The notes beneath the pieces were generated by a model, which was not told the DNA's origin, searched no databases, and was given only the letters and a program-made list of their open reading frames with translations. The position numbers and the translations under genes are program-made. Shown here one piece after another: positions 8,937 through 19,850 of a DNA stretch of 64,000 bases. The first letter of the stretch is position 1. Every line of letters starts with the position of its first letter. The DNA lies in contig NZ_JARSBP010000004.1 of the NCBI RefSeq assembly GCF_029623955.1, positions 1 through 64,000 on the forward strand, in the 5' to 3' direction. Origin of the DNA: Mycobacterium sp. 236(2023). GTDB lineage: Bacteria; Actinomycetota; Actinomycetes; Mycobacteriales; Mycobacteriaceae.

Positions 8937-10190
8937 CTAGTACTTGCCGAAGGCGAGTGCGACATTGTGCCCGCCGAATCCGAACGAATTGTTGATGGCG
9001 TACTCGTAGTTGCCGGGCCGGGGAACGCCTGCGACGACGTCGAGGTCGATCTCTGGATCCAGGTTCTTCAAGTTCCGCGTCGGCGGGACGACCCCGTCGC
9101 GCAGCGCCTGCACTGTCAGTATCGACTCGACGGCGCCGACGGCGCCGACCGAGTGACCCAGTGCCGACTTGGGTGCGTATACCGCGGGGCGGTGGCCGCC
9201 CATCGCGTTGTTGATGGCCTTGCTCTCCGCCACGTCGCCGACGCTGGTGCCGGTCGCGTGTGCGTTGACATGGTCGATGTCGGTGGGCGTGAGACCGGCG
9301 AGCTGGATGGCACGCGTCATCGCGTAGCCGGCACGTTCTCCGTCGGGGTCGGGCGCCACCATGTGGAAGCCGTCGGAGGTGATGCTGGCTCCCATGAGCC
9401 GCGCCAGCGGCTTGGCGCCGCGGGCCTTGGCGTGCTCCGCGGTCTCGATGACCAGCAGAGCGCCCGCCTCACCGAAGACGAAGCCGTTACGGTCCTTGTC
9501 GAAGGGACGGCACGCGCCGGCGGGGTCGTCGTTGTTGTTCGACAACACGATGCGCATCTGGGCGAACGCCGCGATCGGCACCGCCTCGATGCGTTGCTCC
9601 ACTCCACCGCAGATCGCGATGTCGGCTTCGCCGAGCACGATGTTGCGCCACGCCTGGGCGATGCCCTCCGAACCGGAGGCGCACGCCGAAACCGGGGTCA
9701 CCACACCGGCTTTGGCGTGCCGCTCCAACCCGACGACCGCGGACGGGCCGTTGGGCATGTACATCTGCACGGACAGCGGGGACACGGAGCGAAGGCCCCG
9801 CTCCCGCAGTCCGTCATAGGCGAACACCAGAGCCTCGGCGCCACCGAGGCCGGTGCCGATCGAGACGAGGAGCCGCTCGGTGTCGACCTCGGGTGAACCG
9901 GCATTCTCCCAAACCCGCCGGCCCAGCACCGTGGCCATTTTCTGCACGTAGGACATGCGCCGACGTTCAACCTTGTTGAGCTCGGATTCAAAGTCCTCGT
10001 GCAGATGTCCGCCGATCTTGACCGGCAGCTGGAAATGCTCGACGAAGTCGTCGCCGAGCAGACGGATGCCGCTCTGACCGTCCAGGAGCGACTGCCAGGT
10101 GGCTTCGGCGTCGGTGGCCAGACTCGTGGTCATGGCAATGCCCGTGACCACGACGTCCGGCAAACCATTACCTGTTGTCGGCGAAGCCAT
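8937..10190 (-). CDS. kasB: beta-ketoacyl-ACP synthase of FAS-II, KasB
   Basis: The 417-aa condensing enzyme has the nucleophile C170 in [10 protein letters not shown], with the histidines in [11 protein letters not shown] and [10 protein letters not shown]. In mycobacteria KasB completes elongation of meromycolic chains to full length. The kasB rather than kasA name rests on operon position (fabD-acpM-kasA-kasB-accD6), since the two proteins are close paralogues. The ATG at 10190 follows a 48-bp gap after kasA. Confidence 0.92.
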   Translation of the reverse strand: MASPTTGNGLPDVVVTGIAMTTSLATDAEATWQSLLDGQSGIRLLGDDFVEHFQLPVKIGGHLHEDFESELNKVERRRMSYVQKMATVLGRRVWENAGSPEVDTERLLVSIGTGLGGAEALVFAYDGLRERGLRSVSPLSVQMYMPNGPSAVVGLERHAKAGVVTPVSACASGSEGIAQAWRNIVLGEADIAICGGVEQRIEAVPIAAFAQMRIVLSNNNDDPAGACRPFDKDRNGFVFGEAGALLVIETAEHAKARGAKPLARLMGASITSDGFHMVAPDPDGERAGYAMTRAIQLAGLTPTDIDHVNAHATGTSVGDVAESKAINNAMGGHRPAVYAPKSALGHSVGAVGAVESILTVQALRDGVVPPTRNLKNLDPEIDLDVVAGVPRPGNYEYAINNSFGFGGHNVALAFGKY

Positions 10191-10238
10191 ACTGCGCAGC
10201 GCGTCCTTTCTGGGTGCTTCTAGGTGCTGAATGCTCTC

Positions 10239-11489
10239 TTAGTAACGCCCGAAGGCCAGAGCGACATTGTGTCCACCGAAACCGAACGAGTTGTTGATGG
10301 CGTACTGATAGTCGCCGTATCGAGGCTCGCCCGCGACGACATCGAGATCGATCTCGGGGTCGGGCGTCTCGTAGTTCAGTGTCGGCGGGATGACCCCGTC
10401 GCGCAGTGAGAGCACCGTCAGGATCGACTCCAGTGCTCCTACGGCACCGATGGAGTGGCCCAGAGCGGACTTCGGCGCGTACACCGCGGCGTGCTCCACT
10501 CCGGCGACCCGGATGGCGTTCGCCTCGGCGACGTCGCCGATCGAGGTCGACGTGGCGTGCGCGTTGACGTGATGGATGTCCTTGGGGGACAACCCTGCCG
10601 TCTCCATCGCCCGCTGCATCGCATAACCGGCGCGCTTGCCGTCGGCCGCCGGCGCCACCATGTGGAAGGCGTCCGACGAGATGCCCGCACCCATGAGCCG
10701 AGCCAGCGGCTTGGCGCCGCGAGCCAACGCGTGCTCCTCGGTCTCGATGACCATCAGCGCACCCGCTTCGCCGAAGACGAAGCCGTCACGGTTCTTGTCG
10801 AACGGCCGCGATGCGCCTTCTGGATCCTCGTTGCGGGTGGACATCGCGCGCATCATCGAGAACGCCGCGATGGGCAGCGCTTCGATACCGCCTTCGACGC
10901 CGCCGCAGACGGCGATGTCGGCATCACCCATGACGATCTGGCGCCAGGCGTGGGCGATGCCCTCCGAACCCGACGAGCACGCCGACACCGGGGTGATGAC
11001 CCCGGCGCGGGCGCCCAGTTCCAGACCGACGACGGCAGCCGCACCGTTCGGCATGATCATCTGAACGGCGAGCGGCGACACCTTGCGGGGGCCGCCCTCG
11101 TTCATCGCGTCATAGGTCTCGACGATCTTCTCGCCACCACCGAGGCCGGTGCCGATCACGACCGAGAACCGGTCGGGATCGACCTCCGGACGCCCGATGC
11201 TGTCCCACAGCTGGTTACCGAGGTACTTCGACATCCGCTGGACGTACGACATGCGTCGCAGTTCCAGCCGGCTCATGAGGGGATCGAGGGGCTCCTTGAG
11301 GTGCCCACCGATCTTGACCGCAAGATCCCACTTCTCGACGAACTCGTCTTCGAGAATGCGGATGCCGCTCTCGCCCGCCAGCAGGCCCTTCCACGTGCTC
11401 TCGATATCCGGTGCGATCGAGGTGGTCGCCGTGACGGCGGTCACGACGACGTTAGGAAAACCGCCGTTAGCAGTGGAAGGTTTGGTCAC
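10239..11489 (-). CDS. kasA: beta-ketoacyl-ACP synthase of FAS-II, KasA
   Basis: The 416-aa protein is the same length as M. tuberculosis KasA, with the nucleophile C171 in [10 protein letters not shown] and the catalytic histidines in [11 protein letters not shown] and [10 protein letters not shown]. It performs early condensation steps of mycolic acid chain extension on AcpM-bound acyl groups. Its GTG start overlaps the acpM stop by 4 bp (11486-11489), coupling translation of carrier and synthase. Confidence 0.94.
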   Translation of the reverse strand: MTKPSTANGGFPNVVVTAVTATTSIAPDIESTWKGLLAGESGIRILEDEFVEKWDLAVKIGGHLKEPLDPLMSRLELRRMSYVQRMSKYLGNQLWDSIGRPEVDPDRFSVVIGTGLGGGEKIVETYDAMNEGGPRKVSPLAVQMIMPNGAAAVVGLELGARAGVITPVSACSSGSEGIAHAWRQIVMGDADIAVCGGVEGGIEALPIAAFSMMRAMSTRNEDPEGASRPFDKNRDGFVFGEAGALMVIETEEHALARGAKPLARLMGAGISSDAFHMVAPAADGKRAGYAMQRAMETAGLSPKDIHHVNAHATSTSIGDVAEANAIRVAGVEHAAVYAPKSALGHSIGAVGALESILTVLSLRDGVIPPTLNYETPDPEIDLDVVAGEPRYGDYQYAINNSFGFGGHNVALAFGRY

Positions 11490-11785
11490 TTGTCGCCCGT
11501 AATCTGTGCCCGGATGGCCGCGGCGGCTTCGGGGTTCTCTTCTTCGAGCTTCTGGATGTAGGCGACGACGTCACCGACGGTGCGCAGGCCCGCGAGGTCC
11601 TCGTCGGGGATCTTCACGCCGTACTTGTCCTCGGTCTGCACCGCGATCTCGACCATCGACAGCGAGTCGATGTCCAGGTCGTCGACGAAGCTCTTCTCAG
11701 GGGTCACCTCGGAGGGCTCGATACCGGTGACCTCTTCGATGATCTCCGCGAGACCCGAGATGATTTCTTCCTGGCTGGCGCCCAC
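11486..11785 (-). CDS. acpM: meromycolate extension acyl carrier protein
   Basis: The 99-aa acyl carrier protein has the phosphopantetheine attachment serine S41 in [13 protein letters not shown]. It is shorter than the 115-aa M. tuberculosis protein because the flexible C-terminal tail is reduced (it ends in ...[12 protein letters not shown]). The start is GTG 11785, preceded by AGAAGGAG. It carries growing acyl chains between FabD, KasA/KasB and the rest of FAS-II. Confidence 0.94.
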   Translation of the reverse strand: MGASQEEIISGLAEIIEEVTGIEPSEVTPEKSFVDDLDIDSLSMVEIAVQTEDKYGVKIPDEDLAGLRTVGDVVAYIQKLEEENPEAAAAIRAQITGDK

Positions 11786-11848
11786 AATGGCTCCTTCTAT
11801 TTCTTGGTTACTTCAACTGGATGTGATCGAGCTGTGGATATTTCTGGA

Positions 11849-12784
11849 CTAGGCGCGCAGTGTCTCGGCGAGCCCGTCCAGGTCAGCGGGGGACTTGACG
11901 GCGTGCGTCGGCGTTCCCCGAAGTTCTCGTTTGGCGATTCCGGTCAGCGTCCCCGCGGGCGGGAACTCGACGATCGCCGTGACACCAAGCTCCTTCATGG
12001 ACTCGGTGCACAGATCCCAGCGCACCGGCCGGATCATCTGGGCCACCAGTTTGGCCATGGCGTCAGCTCCCGACGACACGGGACGGCCGTCGGAGTTCGA
12101 CAGCAGCGTGACGGACGGGTCGGCCGGATCGACGCGGTCGGCGACGCGGGTGTACTCGTCGAGCGCCGGGGCCATGTACTGGGTGTGGAACGCACCTGCG
12201 GTGGCCAGCGGACGGATCCTGGCACGTGCCGGCGGATCCTCTGCCAACTTCTCCAGGGCCGCGACGGCACCGGCGGCGACGATCTGGCCCACGGCGTTGC
12301 GGTTGGCGGGGACCAGATCGAGTGCTTCCAGTCGCGCCAGCACCTCGGCCTCGTCGCCGCCGAGAAGCGCCGACATCCCGGTGGGCTCCAGCGCGCAGGC
12401 CTTGGCCATTTCCTTACCGCGGGTCGCGGCGAGCGCGACGGCCTCGTCGGCGGAGATGACCCCCGCGACGGCGTAGGCGGCGATCTCGCCGACCGAATGC
12501 CCGGCGGCGACGATCTGCTCTTCCCCCGTGAGAACCTCGCGCTTCTTGAGTTCTTCGAATGCGAGCAGCGTGGCCGCCACGACGAGAGGCTGGGTCACCG
12601 CGGTGTCGGTGATCTCCTCAGCGGTAGCCGTGGTGCCGAGCAGCCCGAGATCCAGTCCGCTGATCTCCGACCATCCTGCGATGCGGTCGGCCGCACCCGG
12701 CAGCTCCAGCCACTCGGCGAGCATGCCGGGGGTCTGCGAGCCCTGTCCGGGCGCAAGGAATGCGAGCACAGTCTTGTCGGGCAC
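11849..12784 (-). CDS. fabD: malonyl-CoA:ACP transacylase
   Basis: The 311-aa enzyme transfers malonyl from CoA to AcpM. The FAPGQGSQ-type opening (FLAPGQGSQTPGM, about 9-21) and the nucleophile S97 in AAGHSVGEIAAY are visible, along with GAFHTQYM carrying a catalytic-site histidine. The start is a GTG at 12784. It is the first structural gene of the FAS-II operon, 127 bp after mabR, with a perfect palindrome in the gap. Confidence 0.93.
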   Translation of the reverse strand: MPDKTVLAFLAPGQGSQTPGMLAEWLELPGAADRIAGWSEISGLDLGLLGTTATAEEITDTAVTQPLVVAATLLAFEELKKREVLTGEEQIVAAGHSVGEIAAYAVAGVISADEAVALAATRGKEMAKACALEPTGMSALLGGDEAEVLARLEALDLVPANRNAVGQIVAAGAVAALEKLAEDPPARARIRPLATAGAFHTQYMAPALDEYTRVADRVDPADPSVTLLSNSDGRPVSSGADAMAKLVAQMIRPVRWDLCTESMKELGVTAIVEFPPAGTLTGIAKRELRGTPTHAVKSPADLDGLAETLRA

Positions 12785-12850
12785 TTCTTAAGAGAACCTT
12801 ATGAAGGAGGATTTTCGCGGTGTAAGAGATTATGAACCTCGTCTTAGGTT

Positions 12851-12869
12851 TTTGTGGGGAGCCCACAAA
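12851..12869. promoter_or_regulatory. perfect palindrome in the fabD promoter, probable MabR operator
   Basis: TTTGTGGG-GAG-CCCACAAA is a perfect 8-bp inverted repeat with a 3-nt spacer, about 70 bp upstream of the fabD start in the mabR-fabD gap. MabR is known to bind an inverted repeat in this promoter in other mycobacteria; I recall TTTTGT/ACAAAA-like arms. Position and arm sequence both fit, but binding is inferred. Confidence 0.65.
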
Positions 12870-12911
12870 TTTGCATGTGATGCGACGTCACCGAGACCTC
12901 GCCGCAACATC

Positions 12912-14201
12912 TCAACCCCGGAGTTCGTCCGTCGATGTGACCGAAGCAACACCGGTGAGCTGCCCCGATCTTGATGTCGCAGGCGTCGATAAGCTGACGT
13001 GCCGGTTCAATCTGCCCACCGAGGACGCCACCCGCAGCACATAGGCATCGCGCGGAACGGTGGGATCTCGGCCGGTGAAGTCGGCGATCCGCTTCAGGCG
13101 GTACCGGACAGTATTTGGATGAACGAACAATTTGCGTGCGCAAGCCTCGATCGCGCCACCTGAGTCGAGGTAGGCGTCGAGGGTCTCCATCAGGGCCGGA
13201 CCGGCGTCCGCCAGAGGCCGCATCACGTCCGCGTCGAGGGCCTCGGCTGCGGTGACGTCGCCGAGGAGCGCGCGTTCCGGGAGCAACTCGCGTGCCGCGA
13301 CGGGGCGCGGCGCACCCGCCCAGCCTGCGACCGCATTCATGCCTGCGATGGCCTCGCTGGCGCTGCGATGCGCAGCGGTGAGCGTCGGCGCGGTGGGCCC
13401 GATAACGACCGGCCCGTCGGCGAACACCCTCATCAGCTCGGCCAGGAAGCGGTCCGTCGGCGACAGTCCTCCCGACACGACGGTGACCAGCCAGGTGCCG
13501 TGCACGTCGGACAGCGCGGCACGCCCGTTGCGGCTGGCCAGTTCGTGGACGTCCTCACCGACGAAATCGACCCGATCAGGACGCGGCAGCCCGACGATGA
13601 CGGTCGCCGGCGCCGTCGCATCCCAGTTCAGCGCCGCCGCCTGGGACTGCAGCTCGGGCCCTGTGTCGCCGCGCACGACCGAGTCGACCAGATTCGCCTC
13701 CATCCTGGTGTCCCACGCGCCGCGCGCTTCGGCCTGATCGGCGTAGGCGGTGGCAGCCGCGAACGCCAGATCCCGGCTGTAGCGCAGAATCCCGGCCGTG
13801 AGCGCGGTCAGCTGCTCTTCGGAACGGGCCAGCAGCGGCACCACTTCCTCACAGAACTCCATCGTCACGCGCACCATCTCGACCGATTGCCGCAGCGCGA
13901 TGCGCCGGCGCAGATCCTGCGGCACCACCTCGAACGCCTGGGCGGTGTAGCTGACGTCGCTCTGCGGATTGCGCATCCACTCGACGAAGTTCACCACCGC
14001 CGTCTGCACGACGAGCTGCACGCTGGCCCGCTGCGATGCCTCCAGGTCGGCGAAGAACGGCAGCCGTTCACCCATGACCTGGACCGCTTCGGTGGCCAGC
14101 CGGCCCGAGTACTGCTTGATCCTGCGCAGCACGGAGTCGGGGACCACCTCCAGCACCTCGACGGTCGACTTCGGCGGGATGAACCGATTGTTGTCGGACA
14201 T
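12912..14201 (-). CDS. mabR: PucR/CdaR-type regulator of the FAS-II operon, MabR
   Basis: The 429-aa protein ends in a PucR-type helix-turn-helix (about residues 345-385, including KLFVHPNTVRYRLKRIADF). The N-terminal and central parts form the sensor region of this family. Its place directly upstream of fabD matches Rv2242/MabR, a regulator of mycolic acid synthesis genes reported to respond to long-chain acyl-CoA. The M. tuberculosis protein is slightly shorter (about 414 aa). Identification rests on synteny plus domain type. Confidence 0.88.
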   Translation of the reverse strand: MSDNNRFIPPKSTVEVLEVVPDSVLRRIKQYSGRLATEAVQVMGERLPFFADLEASQRASVQLVVQTAVVNFVEWMRNPQSDVSYTAQAFEVVPQDLRRRIALRQSVEMVRVTMEFCEEVVPLLARSEEQLTALTAGILRYSRDLAFAAATAYADQAEARGAWDTRMEANLVDSVVRGDTGPELQSQAAALNWDATAPATVIVGLPRPDRVDFVGEDVHELASRNGRAALSDVHGTWLVTVVSGGLSPTDRFLAELMRVFADGPVVIGPTAPTLTAAHRSASEAIAGMNAVAGWAGAPRPVAARELLPERALLGDVTAAEALDADVMRPLADAGPALMETLDAYLDSGGAIEACARKLFVHPNTVRYRLKRIADFTGRDPTVPRDAYVLRVASSVGRLNRHVSLSTPATSRSGQLTGVASVTSTDELRG

Positions 14202-14240
14202 CCCTAAAATCTACGCCTGGTTTTGTGCGAACCCTCCAGG

Positions 14241-17030
<2,790 letters not shown>

Positions 17031-17176
17031 CTTCCGCTCCTTGTTAGGCGGTGGAAAATACGCGCACGCTTGGGCTCAGCGGGTTACTTCACATTCGGCG
17101 TGCGACTTCCATCCTTGTCTAATCCTGCCGGATACGCACTAGCGGGTGGGCCCGGACCCGGTAACGTCTGCAGACT

Positions 17177-17752
17177 GTGCTGATGGGGTGGCCGAGCGCC
17201 CGTGTGCGGCTCGCCGCGGCTGTTGCAGGCACGTTCGCTGCGCTGGCGATGGTTGTCGTCGGGTGCACGAATGTCACCGACGGTGACGCCTCGGTGGCTC
17301 CGGGGGATGCGCCGCTGTATCGCGCGTCCGTGACCGCGTCCATCGAAGAGTCGGCGGCCAGCTCAAGTGCCCGCGAGTCTGAACGGCAGGCCACGCTCAC
17401 CGTAGAGGCGGTGCGGACGTCGTGCGAGGCGATGAGCTCCAGCAGTGCGGAGGCCATCGGCGCCGTCAACAGCTACGTCGATGCCTTCAACACCAACCCC
17501 GCCGACGCCTTGCGGGCCGCCGGCCCGGCCGTGGATGCCCTCAACCACAGCGCGGACCTGGTCGCAGGCAGCATCTCCGACCCACTGACCCCGGAGTTGC
17601 GGGACTCGCTCAACGCGTGGGTGGATGCCGCTCGCGGGGTTGCGACGGCGATCGCCGGGAACTACGGAACAGACGACTTCAACGACGCGATCGCCCGGCT
17701 GAACGACGCCAAGACCACCGCTTTGGACCGCTGCGACGCGGCATACCGATAA
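17177..17752 (+). CDS. putative lipoprotein (Rv2240c position)
   Basis: The 191-aa product has a hydrophobic signal (AAAVAGTFAALAMVVVGC) ending in a lipobox-like cysteine at residue 30. This predicts a lipid-anchored exported protein. The mature part is rich in Ala, Ser and Asp and mostly helical, with no family that I recognise. The GTG at 17177 is the reported start; an ATG six bases later is equally possible. It is divergent from aceE and sits at the Rv2240c position, though it is shorter than that protein. Confidence 0.7.
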   Translation: MLMGWPSARVRLAAAVAGTFAALAMVVVGCTNVTDGDASVAPGDAPLYRASVTASIEESAASSSARESERQATLTVEAVRTSCEAMSSSSAEAIGAVNSYVDAFNTNPADALRAAGPAVDALNHSADLVAGSISDPLTPELRDSLNAWVDAARGVATAIAGNYGTDDFNDAIARLNDAKTTALDRCDAAYR

Positions 17753-17850
17753 ACCTGCCGCTAGATGGCTTGCTGTATGGCGTGGGCATGCGACGATAGA
17801 TCAATGACCGGGCGCAGAGTGCGCCCGGTTGAATTGAAGGAGGACTGACC

Positions 17851-18279
17851 GTGGTGTCGGCGGGTGACTCCCCGAACTACGCCCAAAAGCTGGGCATCCA
17901 AAAAAACCAGGTTGTGCAGGAGTTGGGCTGGGACGACGACACCGACGACGACATCCGGTTCGCCATCGAGGACGAGAGCGGCGCCGACCTGCTCGACGAA
18001 GACGCCGATGAGGTCGTCGACGTGGTGCTGCTGTGGTGGCGCGACACCGACGGTGACCTCGTGGACACGCTGATGGACGCCATCACGCCGTTGGCCGAGG
18101 ACGGCGTCATCTGGGTCGTCACTCCCAAGACCGGCAAACCCGGCCATGTGCAGCCCGCCGAGATCGCCGAGTCGGCGCCGACGGCCGGGCTGATGCAGAC
18201 CTCGTCGGCCAACCTGGGGGACTGGATCGCGAGCCGCCTGGTGCAACCGAAGGCCAAGGCCATCACGAAGCAGCGGTAG
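17851..18279 (+). CDS. DUF3052 family protein (Rv2239c type)
   Basis: The 142-aa acidic cytoplasmic protein starts with GTG, preceded by GAAGGAGGA, a strong ribosome site. Characteristic segments are YAQKLGIQKNQVVQELGW, DVVLLWWRDTDGDL and VIWVVTPKTGKPGHVQPAEI. This belongs to the actinobacterial DUF3052 family. It ends 2 bp before ahpE and is almost certainly co-transcribed with it. Function is unknown. Confidence 0.82.
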   Translation: MVSAGDSPNYAQKLGIQKNQVVQELGWDDDTDDDIRFAIEDESGADLLDEDADEVVDVVLLWWRDTDGDLVDTLMDAITPLAEDGVIWVVTPKTGKPGHVQPAEIAESAPTAGLMQTSSANLGDWIASRLVQPKAKAITKQR

Positions 18280-18281
18280 CA

Positions 18282-18743
18282 GTGCTCGGGGTCGGTGACA
18301 TCGCGCCGGACTTCACCCTCAAGGACCAGAACAACCAGCTGGTGACGCTGTCTGGTTTTCGCGGTGCCAAGGATGTCGTGCTGGTCTTCTTCCCCCTCGC
18401 CTTCACCGGGATCTGCCAGCGCGAGCTCGACGAGATCAGGGATCATCTCGGTGATTTCGTCAACGACGAGACGGCGACGCTGACGATCTCGGTGGGGCCG
18501 TCGCCCACCCACAAGGTCTGGGCCACCGATCGGGGATACACGTTCCCCGTGCTGTCGGACTTCTGGCCGCACGGCGCGGTCAGCCAGGCCTACGGCGTGT
18601 TCAACGAGGCTTCCGGTTTCGCGAACCGCGGCACCTTCGTCATCGACCGGTCCGGTGTGGTGCGGTTCGCCGAATGCAAGGAGCCGGGCGAGCCCCGCGA
18701 TCAGGCCGGCTGGACGGCGGCACTGGCCGCGCTGAGGGGCTGA
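18282..18743 (+). CDS. ahpE: one-cysteine peroxiredoxin AhpE
   Basis: The 153-aa peroxiredoxin has the peroxidatic cysteine C45 in FFPLAFTGICQREL (P38, T42, C45), the same number as in M. tuberculosis AhpE. No resolving cysteine occurs at the usual positions. It reduces hydroperoxides and peroxynitrite and is recycled by mycothiol/mycoredoxin in mycobacteria. It is the last chromosomal protein gene before the tRNA-Val integration site. Confidence 0.93.
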   Translation: MLGVGDIAPDFTLKDQNNQLVTLSGFRGAKDVVLVFFPLAFTGICQRELDEIRDHLGDFVNDETATLTISVGPSPTHKVWATDRGYTFPVLSDFWPHGAVSQAYGVFNEASGFANRGTFVIDRSGVVRFAECKEPGEPRDQAGWTAALAALRG

Positions 18744-18768
18744 ACGAATTTCCGAATGGGCAGCCAAT

Positions 18769-18781
18769 GCAGGTAACCTGC
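18769..18781. promoter_or_regulatory. palindrome in the tRNA-Val promoter
   Basis: GCAGGT-A-ACCTGC is a perfect 6-bp inverted repeat with one central base, 8 bp upstream of the tRNA gene. It may overlap the tRNA promoter -10 region. Its role is unknown. Confidence 0.3.
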
Positions 18782-18789
18782 CCGGGATC

Positions 18790-18861
18790 GGGCGCGTAGC
18801 TCAGGGGTAGAGCTCTGGTTTTACACACCAGCGGTCGGCGGTTCGAAACCGTCCGCGCCCA
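18790..18861 (+). tRNA. tRNA-Val(UAC)
   Basis: All four stems fold within 72 nt: acceptor GGGCGCG/CGCGCCC, D stem GCTC/GAGC, anticodon stem CTGGT/ACCAG with loop TTTACAC (anticodon UAC), and T stem GGCGG/CCGTC with the TTCGAAA loop. CCA is not encoded. The 3' half, from the first base of the anticodon loop, is duplicated at 55090-55133. This shows the gene is the integration target of the large element and that integration keeps the tRNA intact. Confidence 0.95.
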
Positions 18862-18863
18862 CC
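18820..18863 (+). repeat. attL core (44 bp)
   Basis: The core starts at the first base of the anticodon loop of tRNA-Val and ends two bases after the tRNA. It is identical to attR over 44 bp; the flanking bases differ on both sides (t/a before, g/a after). It lies on the integrase side of the element. Confidence 0.93.
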
Positions 18864-18924
18864 GATGTCTTTGCAGGTCCAATTCCGTACTCCTGATACT
18901 TCTCACTCCCGCAAAGCCCCCCAC

Positions 18925-18943
18925 TGTGCCAAGAGCGTGCCAA
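18925..18943 (+). promoter_or_regulatory. candidate integrase arm-type site, attL side
   Basis: TGTGCCA-N5-GTGCCAA gives two GTGCCA copies spaced 11 bp apart, starting 62 bp inside the attL core. The same pattern in the same orientation and spacing occurs near attR (54955-54973). Arm-site function is inferred from this symmetry. Confidence 0.5.
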
Positions 18944-18983
18944 CTGCCCGGGGGGCGTTCCTACTCTGCATGTGGGCGCTGAG

Positions 18984-18999
18984 ACCTACCGTCGTAGGT
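18984..18999. promoter_or_regulatory. inverted repeat at the start of the 280-aa gene
   Basis: ACCTAC-CGTC-GTAGGT ends directly before the ATG at 19000. It would occlude the ribosome site as RNA or serve as an operator as DNA. No partner protein is known. Confidence 0.4.
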
Positions 19000-19842
19000 A
19001 TGGCCGCCCTACGGCAGCGAGACAACGACACCGCTGTGGTGGCCGACTTCGTTCGCCGCCTTCGGCGCGTCGCACTGCACCCGCTCGCTCTAGACGAAGC
19101 GGTAGGTGAGGAACAGCCGATGCCGGGCGACCTCCTTCGGAAACTGATGCGAGTGCCAGTCGAGGCCGAGGTGCGCAGCGACGGCACCGCCACACTGCGA
19201 ACCCGGTTGCCGGACGAGGTCCAGTTCGAGTCGCTGGCCACCCGCGTGCGCGCGTTCACCCTGGCGTCAGACCGTCTCTTCTGGGTGAAGGCCCTCGATG
19301 CCCTTGATCGCTTGACGAATATGGATGACCCGACGCTAAGCGCCTCGTCACGAGACATTCGGGAAGAGTGGACTGAGGCGACCGACCGCACTTCGCACAC
19401 GCGTGCGTTTTGGAGTAGCTATGTCGCTGGCGAGGACGGTGAGGCCGGGCGGGGCCGGTTTACAGACGTCGACCTTGCTTATGCGTGGCTCTATCAGGAC
19501 GTTGCGCATGGCGACGAAGTCAGCACGGGCTACTTCGACGTCACTGAGCGTTATCGGGCCGCAGTGGGCGTGTTCTCGCACATAGCGGTCGTCGCTATCG
19601 AGACGTTGCATTACATCAACGCGCTTGTCGAGCTCGACGAGATCGCGCTGCCAGTAGGCACTTTCAGCGATCCTGTGGCAGTTCGTGTGACGGAGTTTGT
19701 GGTAGAAGGCGCGCTCTACGAGGCCGAGGTGGGGGCGTATATCGGCGATGCGGCTGATGGAGGACCGGTGCCGCCACACTTCCGTCCGGCGTACGACTTC
19801 ATTCACGAATTGCGTCAGCAGACCGACAACGAGACTGAATAA
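19000..19842 (+). CDS. hypothetical protein of the element
   Basis: I do not recognise this 280-aa protein. The frame is open from 18865, but the ATG at 19000 (MAALRQRDND...) is preferred because the upstream part lies in the attL arm and has shadow-like composition. The protein is soluble, with no signal peptide, and largely helical, with a conserved-looking acidic C-terminal half (FSHIAVVAIETLHYINALVE). It converges on the integrase gene, leaving 8 bp between them. Position at the element edge suggests cargo; defence is possible but unsupported. Confidence 0.6.
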   Translation: MAALRQRDNDTAVVADFVRRLRRVALHPLALDEAVGEEQPMPGDLLRKLMRVPVEAEVRSDGTATLRTRLPDEVQFESLATRVRAFTLASDRLFWVKALDALDRLTNMDDPTLSASSRDIREEWTEATDRTSHTRAFWSSYVAGEDGEAGRGRFTDVDLAYAWLYQDVAHGDEVSTGYFDVTERYRAAVGVFSHIAVVAIETLHYINALVELDEIALPVGTFSDPVAVRVTEFVVEGALYEAEVGAYIGDAADGGPVPPHFRPAYDFIHELRQQTDNETE

Positions 19843-19850
19843 CCCCGGTC

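Noticed and set aside
12832..13044. A 70-codon + strand frame preceded by AAGGAGGA near 12805.
   Set aside because: It is largely antisense to the mabR 3' end, the purine-rich stretch is over 20 bp from the ATG, and the translation has no recognisable features.
18865..18999. An upstream extension of the 280-aa gene to 18865.
   Set aside because: It would begin 2 bp after the att core and cross the candidate integrase arm sites; its composition differs from the rest of the protein.
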